Part shown: positions 34,069-42,601 of the stretch, in pieces
Layout: every line of letters starts with the position of its first letter
How positions within the stretch are numbered: the first letter of the stretch is position 1
Source: Nocardia fusca NBRC 14340
GTDB taxonomy: Bacteria; Actinomycetota; Actinomycetes; Mycobacteriales; Mycobacteriaceae
Length of the DNA stretch: 64,000 bases
Direction of reading: 5' to 3'
Assembly: GCF_001618425.1 (NCBI RefSeq)
Contig: NZ_BDCU01000031.1
Location: 186,001 to 250,000 of the forward strand
Position numbers and translations under genes: made by a program
Notes under the pieces: generated by a model
What the model was told of the DNA's origin: nothing
The model's database searches: none
Seen by the model: the letters and a program-made list of their open reading frames with translations, nothing else

Positions 34069-35028
34069 ATGACCACTCAATCGGTGCGTCCACCGTCACA
34101 TGCCGACCCGGAAAAGCCGGGTACAGCGAAGCGAACCGACCCTCCGGAGGTGCCGCGATGGCGGCGGTCGCTGCGGCCGTACTTGCTGTCGATTCCGGCG
34201 GTGCTGATCGTAGTGGGGATTCTCTACCCGTTCGTGATCGGCGCGTACTACTCGGTGCTCAATTACGCCGCGGTGAACCCTGATCCGATCTTCGTCGGAA
34301 TCCGCAACTACGTGAGCGTGCTGGGTGACGTCGAATTCTGGACCAGTGTCCGGGTCACCGGCACCTTCGCGATCGTGGCCACCGCCCTCGAGACGCTCGT
34401 CGGCGTCGGCATTGCCCTGTTGCTCAACCGTTCCAGCATCATCGGGCGGATTTTCGAGAAGGTGCTGATCCTGCCGCTGATGATCGCGCCGGTGATCGCG
34501 GGCGTCATCTGGAAGCTGATGTTCAACCCGCAGTTCGGCGTGCTCAACCACATCCTCGGTCTCGGATCCACCTTCGACTGGCTCAGCAGTGACAATGCCC
34601 TGTGGTCGGTGATCCTGGTGGATCTGTGGATCTTCACTCCGTTCGTCGCGATCCTGGTGCTCGCCGGCATCCGTTCGCTGCCCAAGGAACCGTTCGAGGC
34701 GTCGGCGGTGGACGGCGCGAGCTGGTTCTACATGTTCCGCAAGCTCATGCTGCCGATGCTGTGGCCCTACATCCTGGTCGCGGTCATCTTCCGCTTCATG
34801 GACAACCTCAAGGTTTTCGACGCGGTCTACGTCCTCACCTCGGGGGGTCCTGGCGTAGCGACGCGGACCCTGCAGATCGGGGCCTTCGAGGACTCCATCA
34901 TCAACCTCGATTACTCCCGCGGCAGCACCTACATGTTCTTGCTGTGGGTGATCGTGTTCATCACCGCACGCGTCCTCGTGAGCGTGCTCGGAAAAGCGCA
35001 GCGTCGCGCTGCCGGAGCGGAGTCGTAG
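34069..35028 (+). CDS. ABC transporter permease (MalF-type)
   Basis: 319 residues. After a hydrophilic N-terminus the six helices begin with RPYLLSIPAVLIVVGILYPF, typical of MalF/UgpA-type permeases. The cytoplasmic coupling loop EASAVDGASWFYMFRKLMLPMLWP carries the EAA motif (EAxxxDGAxxxxxFxxxxLP) that contacts the ATPase. The ATG at 34069 follows AAAGGGAGG. Gene order lipoprotein-permease-permease-ATPase-ATPase is that of carbohydrate uptake class 1 importers. Its partner permease starts three bases after its stop. Confidence 0.93.
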   Translation: MTTQSVRPPSHADPEKPGTAKRTDPPEVPRWRRSLRPYLLSIPAVLIVVGILYPFVIGAYYSVLNYAAVNPDPIFVGIRNYVSVLGDVEFWTSVRVTGTFAIVATALETLVGVGIALLLNRSSIIGRIFEKVLILPLMIAPVIAGVIWKLMFNPQFGVLNHILGLGSTFDWLSSDNALWSVILVDLWIFTPFVAILVLAGIRSLPKEPFEASAVDGASWFYMFRKLMLPMLWPYILVAVIFRFMDNLKVFDAVYVLTSGGPGVATRTLQIGAFEDSIINLDYSRGSTYMFLLWVIVFITARVLVSVLGKAQRRAAGAES

Positions 35029-35031
35029 ATC

Positions 35032-35898
35032 ATGGCCAAGGAACTCTTACCCGGGCAGCGCCGTTTCACCCCGGCCTCCGTGGGCGCGGATATCGTGCTG
35101 ATCGGCTGGTTCGTCTTCTCGCTGTTCCCCATCGTGTGGATGGTCCTGCTGGCGTTGAAGACGCCGGCGCAACAGACCACCACCTACTTCACATTCAGCC
35201 CCACCCTGGAGAACTTCAGTACGGTGCTGAGCGGGAAGGGCACCGAACTCACCAGCGTGGACTTCAAGGCGGCGCTGGTCACCAGCCTGATCAATTGCGG
35301 TGGCGCGGTGATCGTTTCCCTGGTCATCGGTATTCCCGCAGCCTATGCGGCGGGCCGGTGGCAGTACAAAGGCTCCAACGACCTGATGTTCACCATGCTC
35401 TCGTTCCGGTTCGCTCCCGAACTGATGGTGATCGTTCCGCTGTTCGTCATCTACAACCAGATCGGCCTGTTCGACACCAAGGTCGGCATGGTGTGGGTGC
35501 TCCAGCTGGTGACGATGCCGCTGGTGGTGTGGATCCTGCGGTCCTATTTCCAAGATCTGCCGGAAGATCTGGAACAGGCCGCACTGCTGGACGGATACAC
35601 CCGCCGCCGGGCCTTCGTGATGGTCGCGTTGCCGCTCGTGCGGCCGGGTATCGCCGCCGCGGCACTGCTCGCGTTCATCTTCGCCTGGAACAACTACGTG
35701 TTCCCGCTGATCCTGGCCGACAGCAATGCCGCCACCGTGACCGTGGCGATCACGAAGTATCTCGGCGGTGGCGGACAGGCGTATTACAACCTCACCGCTG
35801 CTGCCGCGGTGATCGCAGCCCTACCACCACTGATTCTGGCGCTCACCATCCAGCGATACCTGGTGCGCGGCCTCTCCTTCGGGGCGGTGAAATCCTGA
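35032..35898 (+). CDS. ABC transporter permease (MalG-type)
   Basis: 288 residues with six helices, starting IVLIGWFVFSLFPIVWMVLL. The EAA coupling loop reads LEQAALLDGYTRRRAFVMVA with LPLVRPGIAAAAL after it, the standard MalG form (EAAxxDGxxxxxxxxxxxLP). The first ATG follows the upstream permease by three bases and the stop shares a base with the ATPase start (TGATG), so all are co-translated. It forms the membrane channel together with the preceding permease. Confidence 0.93.
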   Translation: MAKELLPGQRRFTPASVGADIVLIGWFVFSLFPIVWMVLLALKTPAQQTTTYFTFSPTLENFSTVLSGKGTELTSVDFKAALVTSLINCGGAVIVSLVIGIPAAYAAGRWQYKGSNDLMFTMLSFRFAPELMVIVPLFVIYNQIGLFDTKVGMVWVLQLVTMPLVVWILRSYFQDLPEDLEQAALLDGYTRRRAFVMVALPLVRPGIAAAALLAFIFAWNNYVFPLILADSNAATVTVAITKYLGGGGQAYYNLTAAAAVIAALPPLILALTIQRYLVRGLSFGAVKS

Positions 35899-37031
35899 TG
35901 GCGGATCTGACGGTCAACGGACTCACCAAGCACTACGGTAAGACGGTCGGCATCGACGATATATCGCTCGATATCGTCGACGGCGAATTCTTCGTCATCC
36001 TCGGTCCCTCGGGTGCGGGTAAGACCACCACGCTGAAATCGATCGCCGGGCTGGTCCAGGTGGATGGTGGTTCGGTACATATCGGCGGCGCGGATATGAC
36101 GAACATCGAGCCCTATCACCGCAATGTGGCGATGGCGTTCGAAAGTTACGCCCTGTATCCACAGCAAACGGTGGCGCAGAACCTTTCCTCCCCGCTGCGC
36201 TCCGGACGTAACGGGAAGTACTCCGCGGCTCAGCAACAGGAGCGCGTCGATGCCGTCACTGTGACGCTCGGCATCGACCATTTGCAGCAGCGGTTTCCAC
36301 GGGAACTGTCCAACGGGCAGCGCCAGCGCGTGGCCCTGGGCCGGGTGCTGATCCGGCCCGCGGACGTCTATCTACTCGACGAACCGCTGTCTCATCTGGA
36401 CGCGAAACTGCGTGCGGCCATGCGAGCGGAACTGCGCGAGCTCGGTCGGATGTCGAATACGACGACCGTCTACGTCACCCACGACTACCAGGAAGCTCTG
36501 GCACTGGGCGACCGAATCGCCATCCTGCGCGACGGCAAGCTGGTGCAGGTGGATGCGCCGGACGCCATCTGGCGCAGGCCGATCGACACCTTCGTGGCCA
36601 AAGCGCTCGGCCAGCCGGAGATCAACATCGTCGATGCGATCGTCGACGATGGCGCGCTGCGGGTACCCGGAAGCAGTATCGAGATTCCGGTGCCTACCGA
36701 ACTCGGCCTCGGCACGGGCAGCGCTGTCCGGCTCGGCATCCGCCCCTGCGATATCACCCTCGCCGCCGTAGCAAGCACCGCACCCGGGGTGGCGAACCTG
36801 ACCGGCGTGATCACGCTGACCGAACGACTCGGGCGCAGTATCGAGGTCTCCGTCGATATCGGCGAAACGTCGCTGATCGCGCTGTCCCCGGGCGGACCGC
36901 ATATTCGCGAGGGCGGCACCGTGGTGGTGACGGTACCGCTGGCCGATGTGCACATCTTCGAAGCAGGCGAACCCGGCAGCGACAGTCTCCGTCTCGGTGC
37001 TGCCGCATCCAACTCCCAGGAGCGGCGATGA
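35898..37031 (+). CDS. ABC transporter ATPase 1 (MalK/UgpC-type)
   Basis: 377 residues: an ABC ATPase domain and a C-terminal regulatory OB domain as in MalK. Walker A is ILGPSGAGKTTTLK, signature LSNGQRQRVALGRVL, Walker B VYLLDEPLSHLDAKL, switch His in VYVTHDYQEA. Two departures: the Q-loop reads AFESYALYPQ, so Glu82 stands where nearly all MalK-type ATPases have Gln, and the signature has Asn instead of the first Gly of LSGGQ. The C-terminal domain starts about residue 240 (INIVDAIVDDGALRVPG). It powers the polyol importer and is followed by a second ATPase that overlaps it by four bases. Confidence 0.93.
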   Translation: MADLTVNGLTKHYGKTVGIDDISLDIVDGEFFVILGPSGAGKTTTLKSIAGLVQVDGGSVHIGGADMTNIEPYHRNVAMAFESYALYPQQTVAQNLSSPLRSGRNGKYSAAQQQERVDAVTVTLGIDHLQQRFPRELSNGQRQRVALGRVLIRPADVYLLDEPLSHLDAKLRAAMRAELRELGRMSNTTTVYVTHDYQEALALGDRIAILRDGKLVQVDAPDAIWRRPIDTFVAKALGQPEINIVDAIVDDGALRVPGSSIEIPVPTELGLGTGSAVRLGIRPCDITLAAVASTAPGVANLTGVITLTERLGRSIEVSVDIGETSLIALSPGGPHIREGGTVVVTVPLADVHIFEAGEPGSDSLRLGAAASNSQERR

Positions 37032-38149
37032 CAGTCGAAACCAGAAACGGGTCGACGGCGCAGCGGTTGACCCTCGAGCGCCTCACCAAGACCTACGTCG
37101 CACGCGGCCGGGAAAGCTTCCAGGCGGTCAAGGGCATCGAGCTCGATATCGAACCCGGCGAACTCGTCGCATTGCTCGGTCCATCGGGCTGCGGGAAAAC
37201 GACCACTCTGCGTATGATCGCCGGTCTCGAGACGGTGAGCAGCGGCGACATCCGCATCGGCGACCGCACCATCACCAACCTGCCGCCCGGGAAGCGCGGT
37301 GTGGGCGTGGGATTCGAAAGCTATGCCCTGTATCCGCCGCTATCGGTGCGGCAGAACCTCGGCTACGGGTTGAAGGCGCGCAAGGTCGCGGACGCCGACC
37401 GGCTCGTCAGCGATATCGCGCAGCGGCTGGAACTGCAGGATGTGCTCGACCTGCGGCCCGCGAGCCTGTCCAGCGGGCAGAAGCAGCGGGTCGCGCTGGC
37501 ACGGGCGCTGGTCCGGAATCCGCCGGTACTGCTGCTGGATGAGCCCCTCTCGCATCTGGACGCCTCGGCGCGGCAGCAGGTCCGGCGCGAATTGAAGGTG
37601 CTGCAAAGGGAATTCGGCTACACCACGATCGTGGTCACGCACGACCAGGTGGAGGCGCTGAGCCTGGCCGACCGGCTCGCCGTCATGGACGGCGGAATCA
37701 TCCAGCAGTTCGGCACACCCGACGAGGTTTTCGACGATCCGGCCAACCGCTTCGTCGCCGGATTCGTGGGCGAGCCGCAGATCAACATCGTCGACGGTGT
37801 GGTCCGCCGAGACAGTGCGGGCACGGTCGTCCAGATCGGCAGCGGTACGGTACCCGTCGCTGTCTCGACGGTCGCGGACGGTCAGCAGGTCGAGGTCGGT
37901 ATCCGGCCACAGGACAGCCGGCTCTCCACCGAGCCGGCCGGCCCCGGCCGGCTGACGGCGTCGGTGCGCTACTTCGAACACTTGATGGAGTTCGGCCGCG
38001 CGGCGCTGGATGTACCCGGTGTCGCGGAGCCCGTACTGGTCGAGACCCCAGCCCAGCAGAACTTCGCGGTGCACCAGCAGGTCGCGCTGACGGTACCGCC
38101 GGAACGGGTGTACCTGTTCGATCCCGAATCCGGACAACGATTGCGATAG
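37028..38149 (+). CDS. ABC transporter ATPase 2 (MalK/UgpC-type)
   Basis: 373 residues of the same build as its neighbour. Walker A is LLGPSGCGKTTTLR, signature LSSGQKQRVALARALV, Walker B LLLDEPLSHLDASARQ and switch His VVTHDQVEALS; the C-terminal domain begins with NIVDGVVRRDSAGTV. The Q-loop again has Glu (Glu97 in GFESYALYPP). The start overlaps the previous stop as ATGA. Two ATPases beside two permeases suggest an ATPase heterodimer, rather than the usual homodimer. The next gene, the DhaK-type kinase, begins ten bases after its stop. Confidence 0.93.
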   Translation: MTVETRNGSTAQRLTLERLTKTYVARGRESFQAVKGIELDIEPGELVALLGPSGCGKTTTLRMIAGLETVSSGDIRIGDRTITNLPPGKRGVGVGFESYALYPPLSVRQNLGYGLKARKVADADRLVSDIAQRLELQDVLDLRPASLSSGQKQRVALARALVRNPPVLLLDEPLSHLDASARQQVRRELKVLQREFGYTTIVVTHDQVEALSLADRLAVMDGGIIQQFGTPDEVFDDPANRFVAGFVGEPQINIVDGVVRRDSAGTVVQIGSGTVPVAVSTVADGQQVEVGIRPQDSRLSTEPAGPGRLTASVRYFEHLMEFGRAALDVPGVAEPVLVETPAQQNFAVHQQVALTVPPERVYLFDPESGQRLR

Positions 38150-38159
38150 AGGGCATCTG

Positions 38160-39878
38160 ATGACGCGGCTGTACAACGACCCGGCATCGTTCACCGACGA
38201 TATGCTGGTCGGATTTCTCGACGCCAACGCGGGATACGTCACCGGTGTTCCGGGTGGGGTGGTTCGCGCGTCTGCGACGCCGCCGGGCAAAGTCGCCGTG
38301 GTCGTCGGTGGGGGAACGGGCCACTATCCCGCGTTTTGCGGGCTGGTGGGTCGCGGTTTCGCCGACGGCGCCGTGGTCGGCAACATTTTCACCTCCCCCT
38401 CGGCAGCCGCCGCGGCCTCGGTGGCCAGAGCCGCCGACGGCGGCGTCGGGGTCTTGCTGACCACCGGCAACTATGCGGGCGATGTGATGAATTTCGGTTT
38501 GGCGGTCGAGCAGTTGAACGCCGAGGGTATCCCGGCCCGTTACGTGGCCGTCACCGACGATATCGCCAGCGGATCAGCCGACGATATCGCCGCGCGTCGT
38601 GGTATTGCGGGTGACTTCACGGTGTTCAAATGCGCATGCGCGGCGGCGGAGGCGGGCTATGACCTGGACGGTGTGTTCCGGGTCGCGACCCTGGCCAACG
38701 ACAACACGCGGACACTCGGTGTCGCCTTCGACGGCTGTACTCTGCCCGGAGCCTCGACGCCGCTGTTCACCGTCGAAGAGGGAAAAATGGGGCTGGGTCT
38801 CGGAATCCACGGCGAGCCGGGCGTCGCCACACACGAGATGCCGAGCGCCGGAGAACTCGCCGAACTACTGGTGACCGGGGTGCTGAAGGAGAAGCCGGCG
38901 GGCGCCGGTTCACGAATCGCGGTGATTCTCAATGGGCTCGGGCGCACCAAGTACGAGGAATTGTTCGTGGTGTGGGCGACCGCGGCCGAGTTGCTGCGCA
39001 CGGCAGGCTACACGGTGGTCCAGCCGGAGGTCGGCGAGCTGGTGACCAGCCTCGACATGGCTGGATGCTCGTTGACCGTGATGTGGCTCGACGAGGAGTT
39101 GGAGCGGTTCTGGACCGCGCCGGCGGATACCCCGGCGTATCGCCGGGGAAGCCTCGTCGAGGATCCGCCGGCGGCTCGCCGCAGCGCCGTCACCCACACC
39201 CACCACCACGCGGATACCGCGGCGACCGCAGACGACGCCGCACGACAGGGCGGCGTCGCCCTCGCCGCGGCGCTGCACGCTGTCGCGTCGGCAATGGTCG
39301 AGGCGGAAGAGGAACTGGGCCACATCGACGCGATCGCCGGTGACGGGGACCACGGGCGAGGCATGGTCCGGGGCACTGCCGCGGCCTGCGCTGCCGCTGA
39401 CGCGGCCGTCGCACGCGGGGCAGGCCAGGGCGGAGTGCTCAGGGCGGCCGGTGAAGCGTGGGCTGCGCAGGCGGGCGGCACCTCGGGCGTGCTGTGGGGG
39501 GCGGCGCTGACCGCACTGGGGGACCGGCTCGGTGATGCCGGCCGCCCTACCGACGCCGATATCGTCGCCGGACTGCGCGCCGCCTATGATTCGCTCGCTC
39601 GCCTGGGCAAAGCCCGCCTGGGCGACAAGACCATGCTCGACGCCCTGCTGCCGCTCATCGAGGTGGCCGAAAGCGGTGCGTCCTGGCACAGTGCGGCCGC
39701 CGCCGCCGAGTCCGCAGCCCGCGCGACGGCCGAATTGCGTCCCAAGGTCGGCCGGGCGCGTCCGCTCGCAGAACGCAGTATCGGCAGTCCCGACGCGGGC
39801 GCGATCTCACTGGCGATATGCGCGCGAGTCGTCGCCGATTTCTTCGAACCACTCGTCACAGAAGGAGCGCACCGATGA
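38160..39878 (+). CDS. derK: DhaK-DhaL fused ketose kinase, erythrulose-kinase type
   Basis: 572 residues, a dihydroxyacetone-kinase-family protein with both halves fused. The DhaK half (about 1-330) has VAVVVGGGTGHYPAFCGLVG, TGNYAGDVMNFGLA and the covalent-substrate His in LGIHGEPGV. After a His-rich linker (HTHHHADT) the DhaL half (about 360-572) has the Mg-ADP site IDAIAGDGDHGRGMVRG and GKARLGDKTMLDALLPL. It uses ATP to phosphorylate a short ketose. In M. smegmatis the equivalent in the tetritol locus is DerK, forming D-erythrulose 4-phosphate; the symbol rests on this context. It overlaps the isomerase by four bases. Confidence 0.88.
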   Translation: MTRLYNDPASFTDDMLVGFLDANAGYVTGVPGGVVRASATPPGKVAVVVGGGTGHYPAFCGLVGRGFADGAVVGNIFTSPSAAAAASVARAADGGVGVLLTTGNYAGDVMNFGLAVEQLNAEGIPARYVAVTDDIASGSADDIAARRGIAGDFTVFKCACAAAEAGYDLDGVFRVATLANDNTRTLGVAFDGCTLPGASTPLFTVEEGKMGLGLGIHGEPGVATHEMPSAGELAELLVTGVLKEKPAGAGSRIAVILNGLGRTKYEELFVVWATAAELLRTAGYTVVQPEVGELVTSLDMAGCSLTVMWLDEELERFWTAPADTPAYRRGSLVEDPPAARRSAVTHTHHHADTAATADDAARQGGVALAAALHAVASAMVEAEEELGHIDAIAGDGDHGRGMVRGTAAACAAADAAVARGAGQGGVLRAAGEAWAAQAGGTSGVLWGAALTALGDRLGDAGRPTDADIVAGLRAAYDSLARLGKARLGDKTMLDALLPLIEVAESGASWHSAAAAAESAARATAELRPKVGRARPLAERSIGSPDAGAISLAICARVVADFFEPLVTEGAHR

Positions 39879-40336
39879 CCGAATTGCTCAGGATCGTGGT
39901 CGGGTGCGATGACGCCGGGCTCGACTACAAGAATGCCCTCAAGGCCGATCTCGAGGCAGACGACCGGGTCGCCGAAGTGATCGATGTGGGCATCGGAAAC
40001 GGTGAGCACACCGCCTATCCGCATGTTGCGGTCACCGCCGCGCGGACGATCGCCGCCGGCGCCGCCGATCGCGCACTGCTGATCTGCGGCACCGGCCTCG
40101 GTGTGGCGATCAGCGCGAACAAGGTACCGGGGATTCGCGCGGTCACCGCGCACGACAGCCTTTCGGTGGAGCGTTCGGTACTGAGCAACGATGCGCAGGT
40201 GCTGTGCTTCGGGCAGCGCGTCATCGGCCTCGAACTGGCTCGTCGGCTGGCCAAGGAATGGCTCGGATACCACTTCGACCCCGAATCGGCATCGGCGGCG
40301 AAGGTCGCCGCCATCGGCAGCTACGAAAAATACTGA
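39875..40336 (+). CDS. derI: RpiB/LacAB-family sugar-phosphate isomerase, D-erythrulose-4-phosphate-isomerase type
   Basis: 153 residues, the whole RpiB fold. Seen: IVVGCDDAGLDYKNALKADL, VIDVGIGNGEHTAYPHVAVT, and the active-site loop LLICGTGLGVAISANKVPGI with the catalytic Cys and the anion hole. Family members interconvert aldose and ketose phosphates. Next to a DhaK-type kinase it is best read as the isomerase taking D-erythrulose 4-phosphate to erythrose 4-phosphate (DerI), as in M. smegmatis. The ATG at 39875 overlaps the kinase stop and follows GAAGGAG. Housekeeping ribose-5-phosphate isomerase is possible but unlikely in this setting. Confidence 0.88.
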   Translation: MTELLRIVVGCDDAGLDYKNALKADLEADDRVAEVIDVGIGNGEHTAYPHVAVTAARTIAAGAADRALLICGTGLGVAISANKVPGIRAVTAHDSLSVERSVLSNDAQVLCFGQRVIGLELARRLAKEWLGYHFDPESASAAKVAAIGSYEKY

Positions 40337-40395
40337 TCCGCGCTCGCCCGGTCGGCGGCCCCGGTGCCGACCGATCTGTTGATTGGAGGATGTTC

Positions 40396-41853
40396 GTGAC
40401 GCGACAGATGACGCTGGTTGCCGGTGTGGACTCCTCGACCCAGGCATGCAAGGTCGTGGTGCGCGACGCCGACTCCGGCCGGCTGGTTCGCCACGGTGCC
40501 GCGGAACACCCGTCAGGTACCGAGATCGACCCGGAGCACTGGTGGAATTCGATGCAGCTCGCCTTCGAGCGAGCAGGTGGGCTCGACGACGTGGCCGCGG
40601 TGTCGGTCGGCGGACAGCAGCACGGCATGGTGTGTCTCGACAAGGACGGCCGGGTCATCCGGCCCGCCCTGCTGTGGAACGACACGCGGTCCGCCGACGC
40701 GGCCGACGCACTCGTCCGGGAACTCGGTGACGGCGACCGTGTGCTGGGCGCTCGCCGCTGGGTCGAGGCTGTCGGCACGGTGCCGGTGGCCGCGCTGACC
40801 GTCGCCAAACTGCGGTGGCTGGCGGACCACGAGCCCGGCAATGCCGCGCGTATCGCGGCGGTGGCGTTGCCGCACGACTGGCTCACCTGGCGCCTGCGCG
40901 GCGCCGGCTCCCTGGACGATCTGGTGACCGATCGCTCCGACGCCTCGGGGACCGGTTACTTCGACGCGGTGTCCGGAACCTACCGACGTGACCTGCTCGC
41001 ACTGGCTCTGCGGCGACACGAGGAAGATGTCCGCTCCCTGGTGCTGCCCCGCGTCCACGGTCCCTGTGAACAGGCCGGTATGGGAGGTTCCCGACTCGGC
41101 CTTTCCCGCACGATGATCGGGCCCGGGTGCGGTGACAATGCCGGGGCGGCGTTGGGACTCGGACTGGACGTCGGCCGGGTTTTCCTTTCGCTGGGTACCT
41201 CCGGTGTGGTGGCCGCGGTTTCGGAGCATCGATCGGCCGATCCCACCGGGTCGGTGGCCGGATTCGCCGATGCCACCGGCAAATTCCTGCCACTGGCCTG
41301 CACACTCAATGCCACGCGGGTTCTCGACGCCATGGCCGCGGTACTCGGTGTGAACCACGACGAATTCGATGCGCTGGCATTGAGCGCCGCCCCGGGCGCG
41401 GGCGGCATGGTCCATGTGCCCTACCTGCAAGGAGAGCGGACACCGAACCTTCCCCACGCCACCGGCGTGCTCGATGGTATGACGTTGTCCTCCATGACAA
41501 GGGAGAACTTCGCGCGCGCATCAGTCGAGGGTCTGCTCTGCTTGATGGCCGACGCATTGGAAGCTGTTCGTGAGCAGAACGTTTCGATCGAGCAGATCAC
41601 TCTGGTCGGCGGTGGCGCCCGGTCGGCCGCGGTTCGTGAGATCGCCCCGTCCGTACTCGGGGTCTCCGTGCATGTTCCGCAACCCGGCGAATATGTTGCC
41701 GACGGTGCCGCACGGCAAGCGGCGTGGATATTGTCCGGTGGGCACCGACCACCGACCTGGCCGGTGTCCGACATCGGCACCTACACCGCGCAGCGGAACT
41801 CGGGGGTGCTCGCCCGGTATCGACGAGTGGCCGCCGAGGTCGCCGGTTCCTAG
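40396..41853 (+). CDS. xylB: Xylulokinase-type FGGY kinase
   Basis: 485 residues. N-terminal LVAGVDSSTQACKVVVRDAD, substrate-binding SVGGQQHGMVCLDKDG, LLWNDTRSADAADALV, DWLTWRLRG and DRSDASGTGYFD, then GCGDNAGAALGLGLDVG, LSLGTSGVVAAVSEH, and the adenosine motif TLVGGGARSAAVREIAPSVL. These features fit xylulokinase better than the other kinase of the locus. The GTG at 40396 is chosen because GGAGG (40385-40389) is exactly six bases before it, while an ATG at 40390 abuts the GGAGG. It closes the operon 59 bases after the isomerase. It may serve xylitol or arabitol use, or phosphorylate another ketose made by the dehydrogenases. Confidence 0.9.
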   Translation: MTRQMTLVAGVDSSTQACKVVVRDADSGRLVRHGAAEHPSGTEIDPEHWWNSMQLAFERAGGLDDVAAVSVGGQQHGMVCLDKDGRVIRPALLWNDTRSADAADALVRELGDGDRVLGARRWVEAVGTVPVAALTVAKLRWLADHEPGNAARIAAVALPHDWLTWRLRGAGSLDDLVTDRSDASGTGYFDAVSGTYRRDLLALALRRHEEDVRSLVLPRVHGPCEQAGMGGSRLGLSRTMIGPGCGDNAGAALGLGLDVGRVFLSLGTSGVVAAVSEHRSADPTGSVAGFADATGKFLPLACTLNATRVLDAMAAVLGVNHDEFDALALSAAPGAGGMVHVPYLQGERTPNLPHATGVLDGMTLSSMTRENFARASVEGLLCLMADALEAVREQNVSIEQITLVGGGARSAAVREIAPSVLGVSVHVPQPGEYVADGAARQAAWILSGGHRPPTWPVSDIGTYTAQRNSGVLARYRRVAAEVAGS

Positions 41854-42201
41854 GGCGTTGTCGAGCGATGTCGGACCACCCTGCTTCGGGCGGACTCCTT
41901 CCCGGATGTTGTTCACGAGCGCGACGACGAAGTCGTCGGTGTGCCTGTGTTCGGGGCGGCGCACTGCTCGTGAACGTGCTGTGTCGTTCCTCGTCAGTGC
42001 GTGCGCGGGGCACCACTGCCGTGCTTCGATGTAACCGCCGCGGTTGCCGGTCGGGATCGCGAGGTGCACGAACCCGATCCACCCGCCGGTTACCGACCGG
42101 AAGCCCTGATGACCGCGCGGCGCTGCCGGGTCGGCCACGATCGGTCCTTCAGGTTCGACCGAGCCGATCCAGCGACGCCACGACGGGGTGTCTCCGCCTC
42201 G
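41854..42201. other. Region without a recognisable gene
   Basis: Both strands have long open frames here but none shows a recognisable family or a convincing start. One leftward frame contains HTDDFVVALVNNIREG, which I could not assign. It follows the end of the polyol operon. Confidence 0.4.
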
Positions 42202-42549
42202 CTACTTGCTGCGCGTGACAGCGCCGTAGAACCCGGCCGGGTGCGCCCACCCGCCTTGGCCTTCCCGGACGTGTGCGCATGTCTGGTCGACGACCCGCCC
42301 ACCGACCGCGGCGGCTGTCCGCGCTGCCCACGCCGTGCACTCTTCCCTGGTCGCGGTGACGCACGCATACACTTCGTACCGGTTCGAGTCACTGCCTTGG
42401 TCGAAGACAGCGTCGGCGAGGCAACTTCCGCCGTCGGCATCCGTGGCCGCCGCGGGGCCCGGGTCGACGGCGATCACACCCAGACCGGCCATAGCGACGG
42501 CAACTGCGGCGAGCGCTCTGATCACCATCCGGTTCATCGACATATTCAT
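42202..42549 (-). CDS. Small secreted protein with four cysteines
   Basis: 115 residues. The signal peptide is MNMSMNRMVIRALAAVAVAM followed by AGLGVIAVDPGPAAA. The mature part (about 80 residues, DADGGSCLADAVFDQGSDSN ... CVTATREECTAWAARTAAAV ... DQTCAHVREGQGG) has four cysteines, enough for two disulfides. The ATG at 42549 is seven bases behind a GGGGG stretch; ATGs at 42543 and 42537 are close alternatives. No family is recognised; it resembles many small disulfide-containing exported proteins of Nocardia. It follows the MFS remnant with a gap of about 50 bases. Confidence 0.7.
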   Translation of the reverse strand: MNMSMNRMVIRALAAVAVAMAGLGVIAVDPGPAAATDADGGSCLADAVFDQGSDSNRYEVYACVTATREECTAWAARTAAAVGGRVVDQTCAHVREGQGGWAHPAGFYGAVTRSK

Positions 42550-42601
42550 TCCGGTACCCCCTGATTCGATGTGTTTCGAAGACGAGCCCGAAGCGCGCCC
42601 G

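Noticed and set aside
39190..39230. His-rich tract in the DhaK-DhaL gene as a metal-binding feature
   Set aside because: It is simply the linker between the two kinase halves, which is often His/Ala-rich.
41521..42138. 205-codon leftward frame after the xylulokinase
   Set aside because: Half of it is antisense to the kinase end; the rest has no recognisable domain or start.
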